A stretch of DNA of 44,067 bases from JAIRVZ01 sp031553755. GTDB taxonomy: Bacteria > Bacteroidota > Bacteroidia > Bacteroidales > Azobacteroidaceae. How positions within the stretch are numbered: the first letter of the stretch is position 1; each line of letters opens with the position of its first letter. The notes below the pieces were generated by a model. The model had not been told where the DNA came from. It worked only from the letters and a program-made list of their open reading frames with translations, and ran no database searches. The stretch spans positions 1-44,067 of the forward strand of contig JAVBKZ010000058.1 of the NCBI GenBank assembly GCA_031553755.1, given 5' to 3'. Of the stretch, positions 34,051 through 43,195 are shown in pieces. The position numbers were made by a program, and so were the translations under genes.

Positions 34051-35466
34051 ATGTGTAAAACTAAAAAATCTTTACGATGGATAAATATGTGCGTATTATT
34101 GATGGCCGTATTTATCTCTTCGTGTGAGAAAGAAGAAGAAAGTATTTTTAATGATCCGCGAAGAATAGCCGACGCGGCAACTCTTTCAGCCGGATCGGCA
34201 ACTGTTTATGCCATTGGAGTAACAGCCTATGATACTCCGGCGCCTTGGGTAACCGGAAGTCTTGAAACCCGTTTTCTGAGGGGAGATAAATTGTACGATG
34301 ATCCCCGTACTTCTAACCAAGCAGATCCTTTGCAAGGAGGTAAAGGGCCACTCTACATCGGTTCATCGTGTGGCAGTTGCCATAACCGCGCGGGAAGAAC
34401 CATGCCGACTTTTGGTACGGGAACAGGAGGATTTTCTTCACAATTAGTTTATTTAGCAAAGAAAAACGGAGGATTTTTCCGCCAATATGGACGTGTATTG
34501 CACGACCAAACCATTTATGGAGTAAGCGCTGAAGGAAAACTCAAGGTTACTTTTACTTCGGAAACCGGAAAATTCCATGATGGAGAGACTTACGAACTGC
34601 AAACTCCTCATTACGCGATTACCGATTGGTATGCCGACAGTATTCGTCCGGAAGACCTGATTATTGATGTCCGGATTCCGCTCCGCCATGTGGGAATGGG
34701 ACAAATAATGGCTTTAGATCCTGATGAGCTGAAAGAACTTGCTCGCCGAAGTAACTATCCGGAATATGGTATTTCAGGAAAACTCAATAAAATACAAGAC
34801 CGCGGAGTAGATATGGTTGGAGTTGGCGGAAACAAAGCCAACCACTCGGATTTAACTGTAGAACTCGGTTTTTCGAGCGATTTGGGAGTAACCAACGACC
34901 GTTATCCGCTGGAAGTTTGTGAAGGACAATCGCAAATGTTGGGTTATACGCATTATGGCATTCAGATTTCTACTTTCGATATGGAAGAAGTCGATTTATA
35001 TCTACACGCTTTAGGAGTTCCCGCGCGCCGCAATGTACACGATCCTCAAGTGAAACGCGGACAAGAACTTTTCGCGCGAGCTAAATGCGATCTTTGTCAT
35101 ACTCCCACTTTGCATACACGGCAAAACGCGCCGGTATTACTCAATGGTACACGCCTGCCCTGGTTAGCCAGTCAAACAATTCATCCCTACAGCGACTTCT
35201 TATTGCACGATATGGGATTGGGATTGGATAGCCAATACAAATCGGGCTTGGCAATGGGAAACGAATGGCGGACAACTCCTCTTTGGGGTATCGGACTTCA
35301 ATATACCGTAAACGGCCATACCCGGTTCTTACATGACGGACGCGCCCGTAATCTCATCGAAGCCATTATGTGGCATGGTGGGGAAGGTGCTGTTTCGCGT
35401 GAAATTTTCGCGCGTATGAGCAAAGAAGACCGAGAAGCGTTGGTTGCTTTTCTTAATTCGTTATAA
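34051..35466 (+). CDS. Di-haem oxidoreductase lipoprotein (DUF1111, thiol-oxidoreductase type)
   Basis: Starting at the ATG at 34051 (the in-frame TTG at 33976 would translate the hairpin), the product is 471 residues. A lipoprotein signal ends FISSC with Cys25. Haem-binding CxxCH motifs are at Cys107-Cys110-His111 (CGSCH) and Cys346-Cys349-His350 (CDLCH). These fit the two-haem DUF1111 family, related to bacterial cytochrome c peroxidases and MauG, which is often next to imelysin genes (for example near PA4370-PA4373 in Pseudomonas). It is likely periplasm-facing and anchored by lipid. It may oxidise or reduce the metal bound by the imelysin. The reaction is unproven. Confidence 0.9.
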   Translation: MCKTKKSLRWINMCVLLMAVFISSCEKEEESIFNDPRRIADAATLSAGSATVYAIGVTAYDTPAPWVTGSLETRFLRGDKLYDDPRTSNQADPLQGGKGPLYIGSSCGSCHNRAGRTMPTFGTGTGGFSSQLVYLAKKNGGFFRQYGRVLHDQTIYGVSAEGKLKVTFTSETGKFHDGETYELQTPHYAITDWYADSIRPEDLIIDVRIPLRHVGMGQIMALDPDELKELARRSNYPEYGISGKLNKIQDRGVDMVGVGGNKANHSDLTVELGFSSDLGVTNDRYPLEVCEGQSQMLGYTHYGIQISTFDMEEVDLYLHALGVPARRNVHDPQVKRGQELFARAKCDLCHTPTLHTRQNAPVLLNGTRLPWLASQTIHPYSDFLLHDMGLGLDSQYKSGLAMGNEWRTTPLWGIGLQYTVNGHTRFLHDGRARNLIEAIMWHGGEGAVSREIFARMSKEDREALVAFLNSL

Positions 35467-35501
35467 ATAAATTCTAAAAACAAATAAAATATTTTAAGTC
35501 A

Positions 35502-36731
35502 ATGAAATATCTATTCTCTTCCGTCTTGATTTTTTTCTTGGGAATCAACCTTTTCGCTCAAGATAATTCTAATGTTGATGAAAGTTATATTGAAAGTGAT
35601 GTAATTCCGATGGCCGGAAAAAAAGGCTTTAGCGTACAAACGCGCAATGGTGATTTTGTATTCAAACCTTATACTTTGATGCAAACAGCTCTTGACGTAA
35701 ATTACTATGATGATGAAGGCTTAAATTTAGCCGATCAGGATAATATAGCGAATAGTGGATTCCGCATACCTTACGCTATTTTGGGACTTTCGGGTAAGGC
35801 ATTCAACAAACTTTCCTTCAACCTCACCATCAACGCGGCACAAGCAGGTAGTCCGGCACTGCTGCAACAAGCTTGGTTTGATGTAAACCTGAAAGAACAA
35901 TTGCGTTTCCGTGTCGGAAAATTCAAAACGCCAAACAGTCAGGCATACTTAGTCACATTGGGAGAAACGCTTTTCCCGACTTTGCCTATATCACTCACGA
36001 CATCAATGAATATTGATCGTTCGATAAATGCTTTACCTCCCAATTTTGCCACCGGATTTGATCTTGGAGTAATGGCCCAAGGTTTGGTTTGCAAGAAAAA
36101 ATTAGAATACAATATCGGTATTTTTAACGGTACGGGAATCAATGTAAACACCGCTAAAAAAACAATGAGTCAAGACTTGAATATACCTTCATTGCTTTAT
36201 GCAGGAAGAGTAGCATATATGCCTTTCGGGGTAATGCCTTCGCATCAGGGAAGTGTAGACGACCAAAACAATAATAAATTATTGGTCGCTCTTTCTTCTT
36301 CATACAACGTAGAAGCAAATTGGGAAAGTAGCGATGATTTCCGTGCCGGATTAGAATTTGCCTGGCTCTATAAACGATGGTATTTTGGAGCGGAAGCTTA
36401 TTATATGAATATGTATTTTGTAAGCGAACAACGTTCAAATGCTTCTTATGATTTTGTAGGAGGATATATGCAAGGAGGATTTTTTGCCACTAAAAAATTG
36501 CAGGTTGCTGCCCGCTATGATTTCTTAGACAGGAATTCGATGGATACCGATGGATTCCTCAATATGCCTGCCGTTGGACTTAATTATTATTTATTCGGAT
36601 ATAACCTGAAATTACAAGCCATGTATCAATATTTGGGCAAATGGGGACATAAAGACCAGGTTGCCCGTGATAACGATGATACAGGATTGGCGCAACACTA
36701 CGGTACGGTTATGTTGCAATTTTCGTTTTAA
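35502..36731 (+). CDS. Outer-membrane porin, second of the imelysin operon
   Basis: The 409-residue product has a signal peptide (ending NLFAQ near residue 20), then an extended barrel of the porin O/P (phosphate-selective) type with segments such as RFRVGKFKTPNS and FATGFDLGVM and a C-terminal GTVMLQFSF strand ending in Phe, typical for outer-membrane insertion. The first porin of the operon is related only in general form. The stop overlaps the next start (TAATG at 36729-36733), so translation is coupled. Confidence 0.82.
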   Translation: MKYLFSSVLIFFLGINLFAQDNSNVDESYIESDVIPMAGKKGFSVQTRNGDFVFKPYTLMQTALDVNYYDDEGLNLADQDNIANSGFRIPYAILGLSGKAFNKLSFNLTINAAQAGSPALLQQAWFDVNLKEQLRFRVGKFKTPNSQAYLVTLGETLFPTLPISLTTSMNIDRSINALPPNFATGFDLGVMAQGLVCKKKLEYNIGIFNGTGINVNTAKKTMSQDLNIPSLLYAGRVAYMPFGVMPSHQGSVDDQNNNKLLVALSSSYNVEANWESSDDFRAGLEFAWLYKRWYFGAEAYYMNMYFVSEQRSNASYDFVGGYMQGGFFATKKLQVAARYDFLDRNSMDTDGFLNMPAVGLNYYLFGYNLKLQAMYQYLGKWGHKDQVARDNDDTGLAQHYGTVMLQFSF

Positions 36732-37441
36732 TGATACATTACTTGAAAATGAAAAATATTATTTCATATTTACTCTTTTTGGCATGCCTGGCAGCGTGCG
36801 ATAGCGGAGATATTTATCCTACTACAACAACGACTGATGGTGTGGATGTATCGGCCTCTTTCACGCTTTCCGGTCTGGATGCTTTTCCTCAAACTTATAA
36901 ATTATCATTGGCTGCTTTTGGAACAGATGATGATTTTCCACTTGTTTCTTCGAATATCCCTAAACCTTCGAATGGCAATGTAGTAACTACGGCGCTCGAA
37001 AATCTTCCGGCCGAAACCCAAACGGTAAAGCTTTGTATTTCAACAACCGGAAGGACCCCTATATGTATTTTATATAGTCAGGATGTGAGTAGTGCGCGAA
37101 ACAATAAAATGAATATAAGCGAAAATATAAACTTGGCCTCATTTAAAAGGGTACAAGAAGAAATCTTCTCTCGTTTATGTGTATCATGCCACGGTTCAGG
37201 TCAAGGTGCCGGAAAATTGTTACTCACACCATCAGCAAGTTATGGACAATTGGTTAATACAACAGCCAATTTTGATCCGACTAAAAAAAGAGTGACAGCC
37301 AACAACATAGACGAAAGTTTCATAATTCCTGTTCTCACTGATGGCTCAATCGCGTTGCGGCAACCTCATACTACGCTTGCCGACCCGGATGATATCACCT
37401 TACTCAAGACATGGATAAACTCAGGCGCTCTCAAAAATTAA
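36731..37441 (+). CDS. Single-haem c-type lipoprotein
   Basis: The 236-residue protein has a lipobox (LAAC, Cys23 from the first ATG). Residues about 40-120 form an Ig-like or beta-rich domain, and a haem-binding motif CVSCH lies at Cys150-Cys153-His154 in a planctomycete-type or cytochrome c-like tail. No clear distal Met was seen in the tail, so the haem may be five-coordinate or use another ligand. An alternative start is the ATG at 36749, which gives a more usual lipoprotein signal. The start overlaps the porin stop. It could pass electrons to or from the di-haem oxidoreductase encoded upstream. Confidence 0.78.
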   Translation: MIHYLKMKNIISYLLFLACLAACDSGDIYPTTTTTDGVDVSASFTLSGLDAFPQTYKLSLAAFGTDDDFPLVSSNIPKPSNGNVVTTALENLPAETQTVKLCISTTGRTPICILYSQDVSSARNNKMNISENINLASFKRVQEEIFSRLCVSCHGSGQGAGKLLLTPSASYGQLVNTTANFDPTKKRVTANNIDESFIIPVLTDGSIALRQPHTTLADPDDITLLKTWINSGALKN

Positions 37442-37465
37442 ATTCATAAAGATTAATATTTATAA

Positions 37466-38608
37466 ATGGAATATTTTAAAATACAATATAACCAAACAGC
37501 TTCAACTGTTCAAATCGGATTATTCAATTCCAATGGAAATTCGGGCGAATGTCACGCGATGATCGAACTTTCTCCTCAATTGGATAACACTATTCAGCAA
37601 TTCGAACGTTTGGGAAAAACGATTGAAGAATTGATACAAAGCTCAAAACTACGGAATTACTCGTTGGTTTTGAAACGCTATTTCCTGAGCGATGCCATCA
37701 ATCAGGCTCCATTTATCAAAACAACCGCGAATGAAGCGGTTTCTGTCGTACAACAACCACCGCTCAACGGAACAAAAGTATCGGTATGGTTGTATTTTAT
37801 CGAAAATACGGAAATATATCATTCTCCTGATGGAACAGTTTCCGCGAAACGCCCCGGTTACACACATCTTTATAATACACAACTACACGAAAGAATTGGA
37901 GATGTAAACCGGCAAACCGACGCGGTTTTCGGTCATTATACACAAAACCTGGCCGAACAAAATTGTTCACTCGAAGCCAATTGTATTCGTACATGGATTT
38001 ACGTACAGGATGTAGACGTACAATATATGGGAATGGTAAATTACCGGAAATATTATTTTATGGAAGCCGGATTAACTCCCGAAACTCATTATATTGCCAG
38101 CACCGGAATAGAAGGACGTTATATTTATCCGGAAGTATTGATGTTGATGGATGCTTACGCTATTCCAGAAGTGAAAAAAGAACAAATTACTTACCTTCAC
38201 GCTCCGACACACTTAAATCCCACTTATGAATATGGAGTTACTTTCGAAAGGGGAACGGCTGTAGATTATGGCGACCGGCGCCATATTTTTATTTCAGGCA
38301 CGGCAAGCATCGACAATAAAGGTGAAATAGTGCATCCGATGGATATTGACAAACAAACCGACCGCACGCTCGAAAACATCGGAGTATTGCTTGAAGAAGG
38401 AGGCATGACCATGCAAGATATCGCTCAAATGATTGTTTACCTTCGTGATACGGCCGATTATGAAATTGTAAAATCGTATATCGAAAAATATTATCCCAAC
38501 ACTCCAAGCGTAATTGTTCTTGCTCCGGTATGTCGCCCGGGTTGGTTGATTGAAATTGAGTGTATCGCGGTAAAAGCTATATCCAATGATAAATTTCCTG
38601 CGTTTTGA
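37466..38608 (+). CDS. Tandem Rid/YjgF-fold protein, chorismatase-like
   Basis: The 380-residue protein has no signal peptide. Its C-terminal domain (about 255-372) has the YjgF/Rid pattern (HIFISGTASID, TLENIGVLLEEGG, IVYLRDTADY, WLIEIECIAV). A second copy, less clear, seems to lie at about 130-245 (RTWIYVQDVDVQ). Two tandem Rid-like domains recall chorismatases such as FkbO and Hyg5. By my alignment, the Arg that is catalytic in RidA deaminases is Ser in the last domain, so a standard imine deaminase is unlikely. It follows the cytochrome gene by 24 bp, so it is probably the last gene of the operon. A cytoplasmic enzyme in a metal-uptake operon might make a small chelator, but this is speculative. 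Confidence 0.65.
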   Translation: MEYFKIQYNQTASTVQIGLFNSNGNSGECHAMIELSPQLDNTIQQFERLGKTIEELIQSSKLRNYSLVLKRYFLSDAINQAPFIKTTANEAVSVVQQPPLNGTKVSVWLYFIENTEIYHSPDGTVSAKRPGYTHLYNTQLHERIGDVNRQTDAVFGHYTQNLAEQNCSLEANCIRTWIYVQDVDVQYMGMVNYRKYYFMEAGLTPETHYIASTGIEGRYIYPEVLMLMDAYAIPEVKKEQITYLHAPTHLNPTYEYGVTFERGTAVDYGDRRHIFISGTASIDNKGEIVHPMDIDKQTDRTLENIGVLLEEGGMTMQDIAQMIVYLRDTADYEIVKSYIEKYYPNTPSVIVLAPVCRPGWLIEIECIAVKAISNDKFPAF

Positions 38609-38710
38609 AAGAATAATAAAAGATTTCATAGCGTGATTTAAACTTTTTAGAATTTGAGCTGTCAATAAGGCTATTTTCTTTGTAGAAATTAAAAATTGTA
38701 GAAATTTAGT

Positions 38711-41632
38711 ATGAAATCTTTCGTGTTCCTCTTAACGTTTTTGTGCGTTTCCTTTGCTGTTTTCGGTCAGAAAAACTTGTCAATTTCCGGAATGTTAATT
38801 GATAAAAAGACAAATGAGCCTGTAGATTTGGCTACTGTTAGCTTATTAAATGCCAAAGACAGTAGTTTTGTTTCGGGAACGATGAGCAATACAAAAGGAT
38901 ATTTCAATTTCAAAACACTTTCGAAGGGAAAATATATTATCAATGTAACTTATGTCGGATATAAGACAACCTATTACCCTATAGCGCTTACCGATAACAA
39001 TAAAACAATTTATGATGCAGGAAAAATCGGACTTGAAACCGATGATGTACTTTTGTCTGAAACTGTAATAGAAGGAAAAGTCCCTGAAGTTGTCGCTAAA
39101 GGAGATACAATCGAATACGATGCGGGTTCATATAAAACACCTCAAAACGCGGCTGTCGAAGAATTATTGAAAAGATTGCCGGGAGCCGAAGTCGATAAAG
39201 ACGGAAAGATTACTATCAATGGTAAAGAAGTCAAGAAAATTTTAGTGGAAGGAAAAGAATTTTTCTCAGATGACCCTAAAGTCGCTTCTAAAAATCTTTC
39301 CGCTGACATGGTAAAAAAAGTACAAGTGCTTGACCGGAAGTCTGACATGGCTCGTTTAACCGGATTTGATGATGGGGAAGAAGAAACCGTTATTAACCTT
39401 TCTATCAAAGAAGGAATGAAAAAAGGGACGATGGGGAACGCGATGGCCGGTGTCGGACATGATACTCCAGAAGGGGGTGATACGAGGTACGAAGCCGGAG
39501 CGATGATCAACCACATGCAAGAAACCGACCGGTACACTTTATTGATGGGCGCTAACAATACGAATAACATGGGAGCTTCCGATCTTGGAGGAACTCGTTT
39601 CGGAGGAATGCGAGGAATGCGGCGTGGTAGTGGAGGTATCAATGAATCAGTCAATTTCGGATTTGGTATGAACAAAGAATTTACTCCCAAATTATCTTTT
39701 AATACCGATTTGTCTTACAACAATTCCGACCGGAATTCAAGAAATAAAACGGAAACGGAAACTTTTTTGAAAAACGATAGTAGTTTATTTGATAAACAAG
39801 AGACTTGGAACGAAGATATTTCAAATAATTTCGGTTTGAACATGCGTGTGGAGTGGAAACCCGATACGATGAATACATTTATTTTCCGTCCAAATGTTAG
39901 TTACAATAAAAGTGAAAGTTACGAAAGACAAGAATTTGAAGGATTCAATGGATTCAACGGATTGCCTACTGACACCGCTTATACAGGCAAATCTAATTCT
40001 GCCAACAATGGAGAAGGTTTTAACGTAGGCGGAAGCCTTGAATACGCTCGTAAATTCAGTAAGCCGGGACGAGTATTTAGCGTAAGCCTTTCTGGTTCTT
40101 ATAACGACAGTTATTCACAAGGAAATTCCGCATGGATAGAACACATTTACAAAAACAATCAATCTTACAAAGACTCTGTCGTCAACCAACGTTTTGAAAA
40201 TGACAATCAAACCGCGACTTACAGAGTGTATGGATCTTATGTAGAGCCAATTGGAAATAATAACTTCTTGCAATTCGCTTACCGGTATAGCCGGTATAAT
40301 ACTGAAAGTATCAATAGTACTTATGACTTAAAACGAGATGAGTCATTGTCTCAGGATACAGCGACGCTTAACGGAAATCAGAGTAGAAGTACTTCACGCG
40401 AAGCAACAGAGCAGCGTTTCAGCTTAAAATTCAAATCTGTCAGGAACAAATATAATTATACGGTTGGATTGAATGTAGATCCGTCAAAATCAACGAACAA
40501 TACTTTACAGCCTTACAAGAGGGATATTACATCTCAAATACTTTCATTTCCTTATAACGAAAGATTATCCAATATAATGGGAGATTCGATTGTTTCGGAA
40601 TTAAAACAAAATGTAGTTAATTTATCTCCGGAACTCAATTTTAATTATTTGTTCAGTAAAAATACCAATTTAAGAGTCGAATATGAAGGAAATACAACTC
40701 AGCCAACTTCCAAACAATTAGCGGATTATAGTGATTATTCGAATCCGATGAATGTAGTAACCGGAAATCCGGACTTGAAACCAAGTTATTCGAATGAACT
40801 TTCCGCTCGTTTTCGCAAATATATACCTGAATCACAAGTTTTTTATAACGTTGATGTAAGGGGAAATCTTTCTTTGAATGATATCGTATCTGTTACTACA
40901 GTCAATCAAGACCGGACGAAAAGTACAACATACGAAAATATCAATGGAAATTGGGATGTGCGTTTGAGAGGAATGTTCAATACCCCTTTAAAAAATAAAA
41001 AATTTACGGTAGGTAGTTTCTTGACAACTAACTATAGTAATTTGAAAGGCTATACAAATGCCGAACTCAATACGACAAAGAATTTTTCTATAACCGATCG
41101 CAGCAATATTAATTATCGTTCCGAACTATTTGATTTGGGAATAAATGGTTTTATTACCTACCAAAATGTTAAAAATGACTTTCAGGCAGAAAATAACCGC
41201 AATACGTATGATTGGGGAGCCGGAGGTTATACAACTTGGTATCTTCCTTATCGATTCACGTTTGAATCAGACATCAACTGGTCGGATAGGAGTGGTTATA
41301 GCGAGCAGTATAATTTAAGTCAGATTTTATGGAATGCGTCCTTAGCCAAAGAACTGTTTAGCAAAAGTTTCGGTACAGGAACATTAAAATTTAAGATTTA
41401 CGATATTTTACAAGAACGAAAAAGTTTTAATTATACCGTTGGAAGTGGTTATACCCGCAATACGGAATCAACTACTCTGCCAAGCTTTTTCATGTGTAGT
41501 TTTATCTATAAATTCCAGATTTTCCCCGGAGGAAAAGCATCCGCCCAAGATATGCAACCCGAAGGAAAAATGAAAATGGACGGTGGAGGTCGCCGATTCG
41601 AAGGAGGTGGTGGAGGCCGTCCTCCATTTTAA
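38711..41632 (+). CDS. OMP_b-brl_3-type outer-membrane beta-barrel protein with carboxypeptidase-regulatory domain
   Basis: The 973-residue product has a signal peptide (ending VFGQ near residue 20), then a CarboxypepD_reg-like beta domain at about 22-110 (SGMLIDKKTNEPVDLATV, YVGYKTTYYP), a plug-like region (about 130-240) and a long outer-membrane barrel. It looks like a TonB-dependent receptor relative; no clear TonB box was seen. After the barrel it ends with a Gly/Arg-rich tail (GGGRRFEGGGGGRPPF). The ligand is unknown. It follows the imelysin operon by 102 bp, may be separate, and overlaps ribF tail to tail by 4 bp. Confidence 0.82.
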   Translation: MKSFVFLLTFLCVSFAVFGQKNLSISGMLIDKKTNEPVDLATVSLLNAKDSSFVSGTMSNTKGYFNFKTLSKGKYIINVTYVGYKTTYYPIALTDNNKTIYDAGKIGLETDDVLLSETVIEGKVPEVVAKGDTIEYDAGSYKTPQNAAVEELLKRLPGAEVDKDGKITINGKEVKKILVEGKEFFSDDPKVASKNLSADMVKKVQVLDRKSDMARLTGFDDGEEETVINLSIKEGMKKGTMGNAMAGVGHDTPEGGDTRYEAGAMINHMQETDRYTLLMGANNTNNMGASDLGGTRFGGMRGMRRGSGGINESVNFGFGMNKEFTPKLSFNTDLSYNNSDRNSRNKTETETFLKNDSSLFDKQETWNEDISNNFGLNMRVEWKPDTMNTFIFRPNVSYNKSESYERQEFEGFNGFNGLPTDTAYTGKSNSANNGEGFNVGGSLEYARKFSKPGRVFSVSLSGSYNDSYSQGNSAWIEHIYKNNQSYKDSVVNQRFENDNQTATYRVYGSYVEPIGNNNFLQFAYRYSRYNTESINSTYDLKRDESLSQDTATLNGNQSRSTSREATEQRFSLKFKSVRNKYNYTVGLNVDPSKSTNNTLQPYKRDITSQILSFPYNERLSNIMGDSIVSELKQNVVNLSPELNFNYLFSKNTNLRVEYEGNTTQPTSKQLADYSDYSNPMNVVTGNPDLKPSYSNELSARFRKYIPESQVFYNVDVRGNLSLNDIVSVTTVNQDRTKSTTYENINGNWDVRLRGMFNTPLKNKKFTVGSFLTTNYSNLKGYTNAELNTTKNFSITDRSNINYRSELFDLGINGFITYQNVKNDFQAENNRNTYDWGAGGYTTWYLPYRFTFESDINWSDRSGYSEQYNLSQILWNASLAKELFSKSFGTGTLKFKIYDILQERKSFNYTVGSGYTRNTESTTLPSFFMCSFIYKFQIFPGGKASAQDMQPEGKMKMDGGGRRFEGGGGGRPPF

Positions 41633-41635
41633 TTC
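41611..41635 (+). terminator. Candidate terminator inside the last codons of the outer-membrane gene
   Basis: TGGAGG at 41611-41616 pairs with CCTCCA at 41621-41626 around CCGT, followed by TTTTAATTCTT. The stop codons of the two convergent genes lie in the T tract, so a terminator would be built into the Gly/Pro coding end. Confidence 0.45.
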
Positions 41636-42576
41636 TTGATTTGATTCAATACATCGAGCGACATTTCTTTGTCTTTCTGTAGTTGAATTGTCAAATCTTC
41701 TACGAATTGGAATTTAATATCATCACGCAGGTAATGAACAAATTCCACAATGATATTTTTACCATATAAGCTACCGGAAAAATCGAAAATATTCACTTCT
41801 ATCCGGCTTTCTCCTTCATTAAAAAGCGTAGGACGAGTGCCAATGTAGAGCATTCCTTTATATCGTTTTCCTTCTAATAAAACGAAAACAGCATAAATTC
41901 CTTCTTTGGGGACGATTTTTTCTTTCTCTGTCAAGTTGATGTTAGCGGTAGGAAAACCCATCTCACGTCCCATCCGGTTTCCTCCTACCACCATACCTTC
42001 CAACTGGTAATTATAAGAAAGTATTTGGTTTGCGTCTTTGACATTTCCTTCTATCAGCATCTTACGTATTGTCGTAGAACTGAGGTGTATATTTTCCATT
42101 TCAAGCGCTTGGGCCTGAATGATTTTCATACCTATTTCATTTCCGTATTGTTTGTATTGCTCAAAACCATCTACACGGTTTTTCCCAAATTTATGGTCGT
42201 ATCCGACAAGCAGAGCCTTTACATGAAATTGAGAAAAAAGAATTTGATGAATAAAAGTTTGAGCGGATAATTCGGATAAATCTTTCGTAAAATCAACAAC
42301 TATGCAATAGTCTATTCCCGTTGTAGAAAGTCGATATACCTTTTCTTCAAAACTGGTGAGAAGTTCCGGTTGGTAGTCGCTTTGCAAAATTTTTCTCGGA
42401 TGTACAGGAAATGTTATTACCGCGGAAGGTAAATCAGTTTTTTTCGCCAATTCTTTTAATTGACCAATAAGGGAACGGTGCCCGAGGTGTACGCCATCGA
42501 AAAATCCTACAGTCGCAATAATACCATCTTTCAGGATTTCAGTTAGTTGCGAGTCATTTGTATATAATATTGTCAT
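41629..42576 (-). CDS. ribF: Bifunctional riboflavin kinase/FAD synthetase
   Basis: RibF makes FMN from riboflavin and then FAD. The 315-residue protein has the FAD synthetase half (about 1-185) with GFFDGVHLGH at residues 24-33 and the STTIRKMLIEG segment, and the riboflavin kinase half from about 190 with GREMGFPTANI. Length matches the family. Its stop overlaps the stop of the convergent outer-membrane gene (TTAA at 41629-41632). Confidence 0.97.
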   Translation of the reverse strand: MTILYTNDSQLTEILKDGIIATVGFFDGVHLGHRSLIGQLKELAKKTDLPSAVITFPVHPRKILQSDYQPELLTSFEEKVYRLSTTGIDYCIVVDFTKDLSELSAQTFIHQILFSQFHVKALLVGYDHKFGKNRVDGFEQYKQYGNEIGMKIIQAQALEMENIHLSSTTIRKMLIEGNVKDANQILSYNYQLEGMVVGGNRMGREMGFPTANINLTEKEKIVPKEGIYAVFVLLEGKRYKGMLYIGTRPTLFNEGESRIEVNIFDFSGSLYGKNIIVEFVHYLRDDIKFQFVEDLTIQLQKDKEMSLDVLNQIKN

Positions 42577-42606
42577 TGTAATTCGTATTTACCGTACAAA
42601 AATAAT

Positions 42607-42651
42607 AAAAATGTGTCAAAAGCCGCTTTTATGGGCTTTTTGACACATTTT
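42607..42651 (-). terminator. Terminator between the small membrane protein gene and ribF
   Basis: AAAATGTGTCAAAAGCC at 42607-42623 pairs with GGGCTTTTTGACACATTTT at 42633-42651. Read leftward, the T-rich stretch after it is TATTATTTTTG. It ends transcription of the small membrane protein gene upstream of ribF. Confidence 0.7.
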
Positions 42652-42673
42652 GGATAATTTTAATACTTGAAAA

Positions 42674-42928
42674 TTACCTCATTCCTCCTATAAATAACGC
42701 GGCGATAGTACTCCACATTAAAATGACAATGATAATCCAAATAGCCATAAAAATAAGAGTTGCTTTCGCCCAATTGGATTTACTTACCGGAGTGTCGCTA
42801 CTGAATGCCCAAACAAGCAGCATGATAAAGTTAACAACCGGAATCATTGATAAAATCATTGTAATTATCCAATCTCCTATAGAGACTACGGACTGATTTT
42901 TTCCTGTAATTTGTTCTTGATTTTCCAT
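42674..42928 (-). CDS. Small membrane protein of unknown function
   Basis: The 84-residue product has a polar N-terminus (about 1-15), a first hydrophobic segment at about 18-43 and a second at about 55-80, with a short polar loop (SDTPVSKSNWAKAT). This is a two-span inner-membrane protein. Similar small proteins with the pattern DWI..M..SMIPVVN and SNWAKA are frequent in Bacteroidota, but I know no function. It is transcribed alone. Confidence 0.7.
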   Translation of the reverse strand: MENQEQITGKNQSVVSIGDWIITMILSMIPVVNFIMLLVWAFSSDTPVSKSNWAKATLIFMAIWIIIVILMWSTIAALFIGGMR

Positions 42929-43079
42929 TTTTAATTCAATTAAATAGTAATAAGAAAATATAAAAATATTATTAGTTCATAATTTGACAATGATTTCAGG
43001 GCGCAAGGTATAAAAAATACGGTATATATAAAATGAAAGAAATAAGTAAGTTAAGTTTATTTAGAATAATATTTGTCAA

Positions 43080-43111
43080 TTTGGATATATAAAAAATTAT
43101 TCGCACCTTTG
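43080..43111 (+). promoter_or_regulatory. Promoter candidate of rplS
   Basis: TTTG at 43080-43083 and CACCTTTG at 43104-43111 are 20 bp apart, with the -7 element one base from the TAnnTTTG consensus at its start. The leader to the ATG at 43196 is about 75 bp. Confidence 0.55.
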
Positions 43112-43195
43112 CACTCGCTTTACGTAATCTCTGACGCGCATATTGTGGCCGTGTATATTGCGTTTTCATTCATTAATTAAATAAAAGCTATAAAA

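Noticed and set aside
39142..39690. Long open frame (182 codons) antisense to the outer-membrane gene
   Set aside because: It lies wholly within a well-supported gene and its product is Pro/Ser-rich with no domain, as expected for a shadow frame.
38711..41632. SusC-type receptor of a polysaccharide locus
   Set aside because: The pattern fits OMP_b-brl_3 proteins better, there is no SusD partner and no clear TonB box was found.
43033..43092. 19-codon reading frame upstream of rplS
   Set aside because: It overlaps the rplS promoter candidate and has no start context or conservation evidence.
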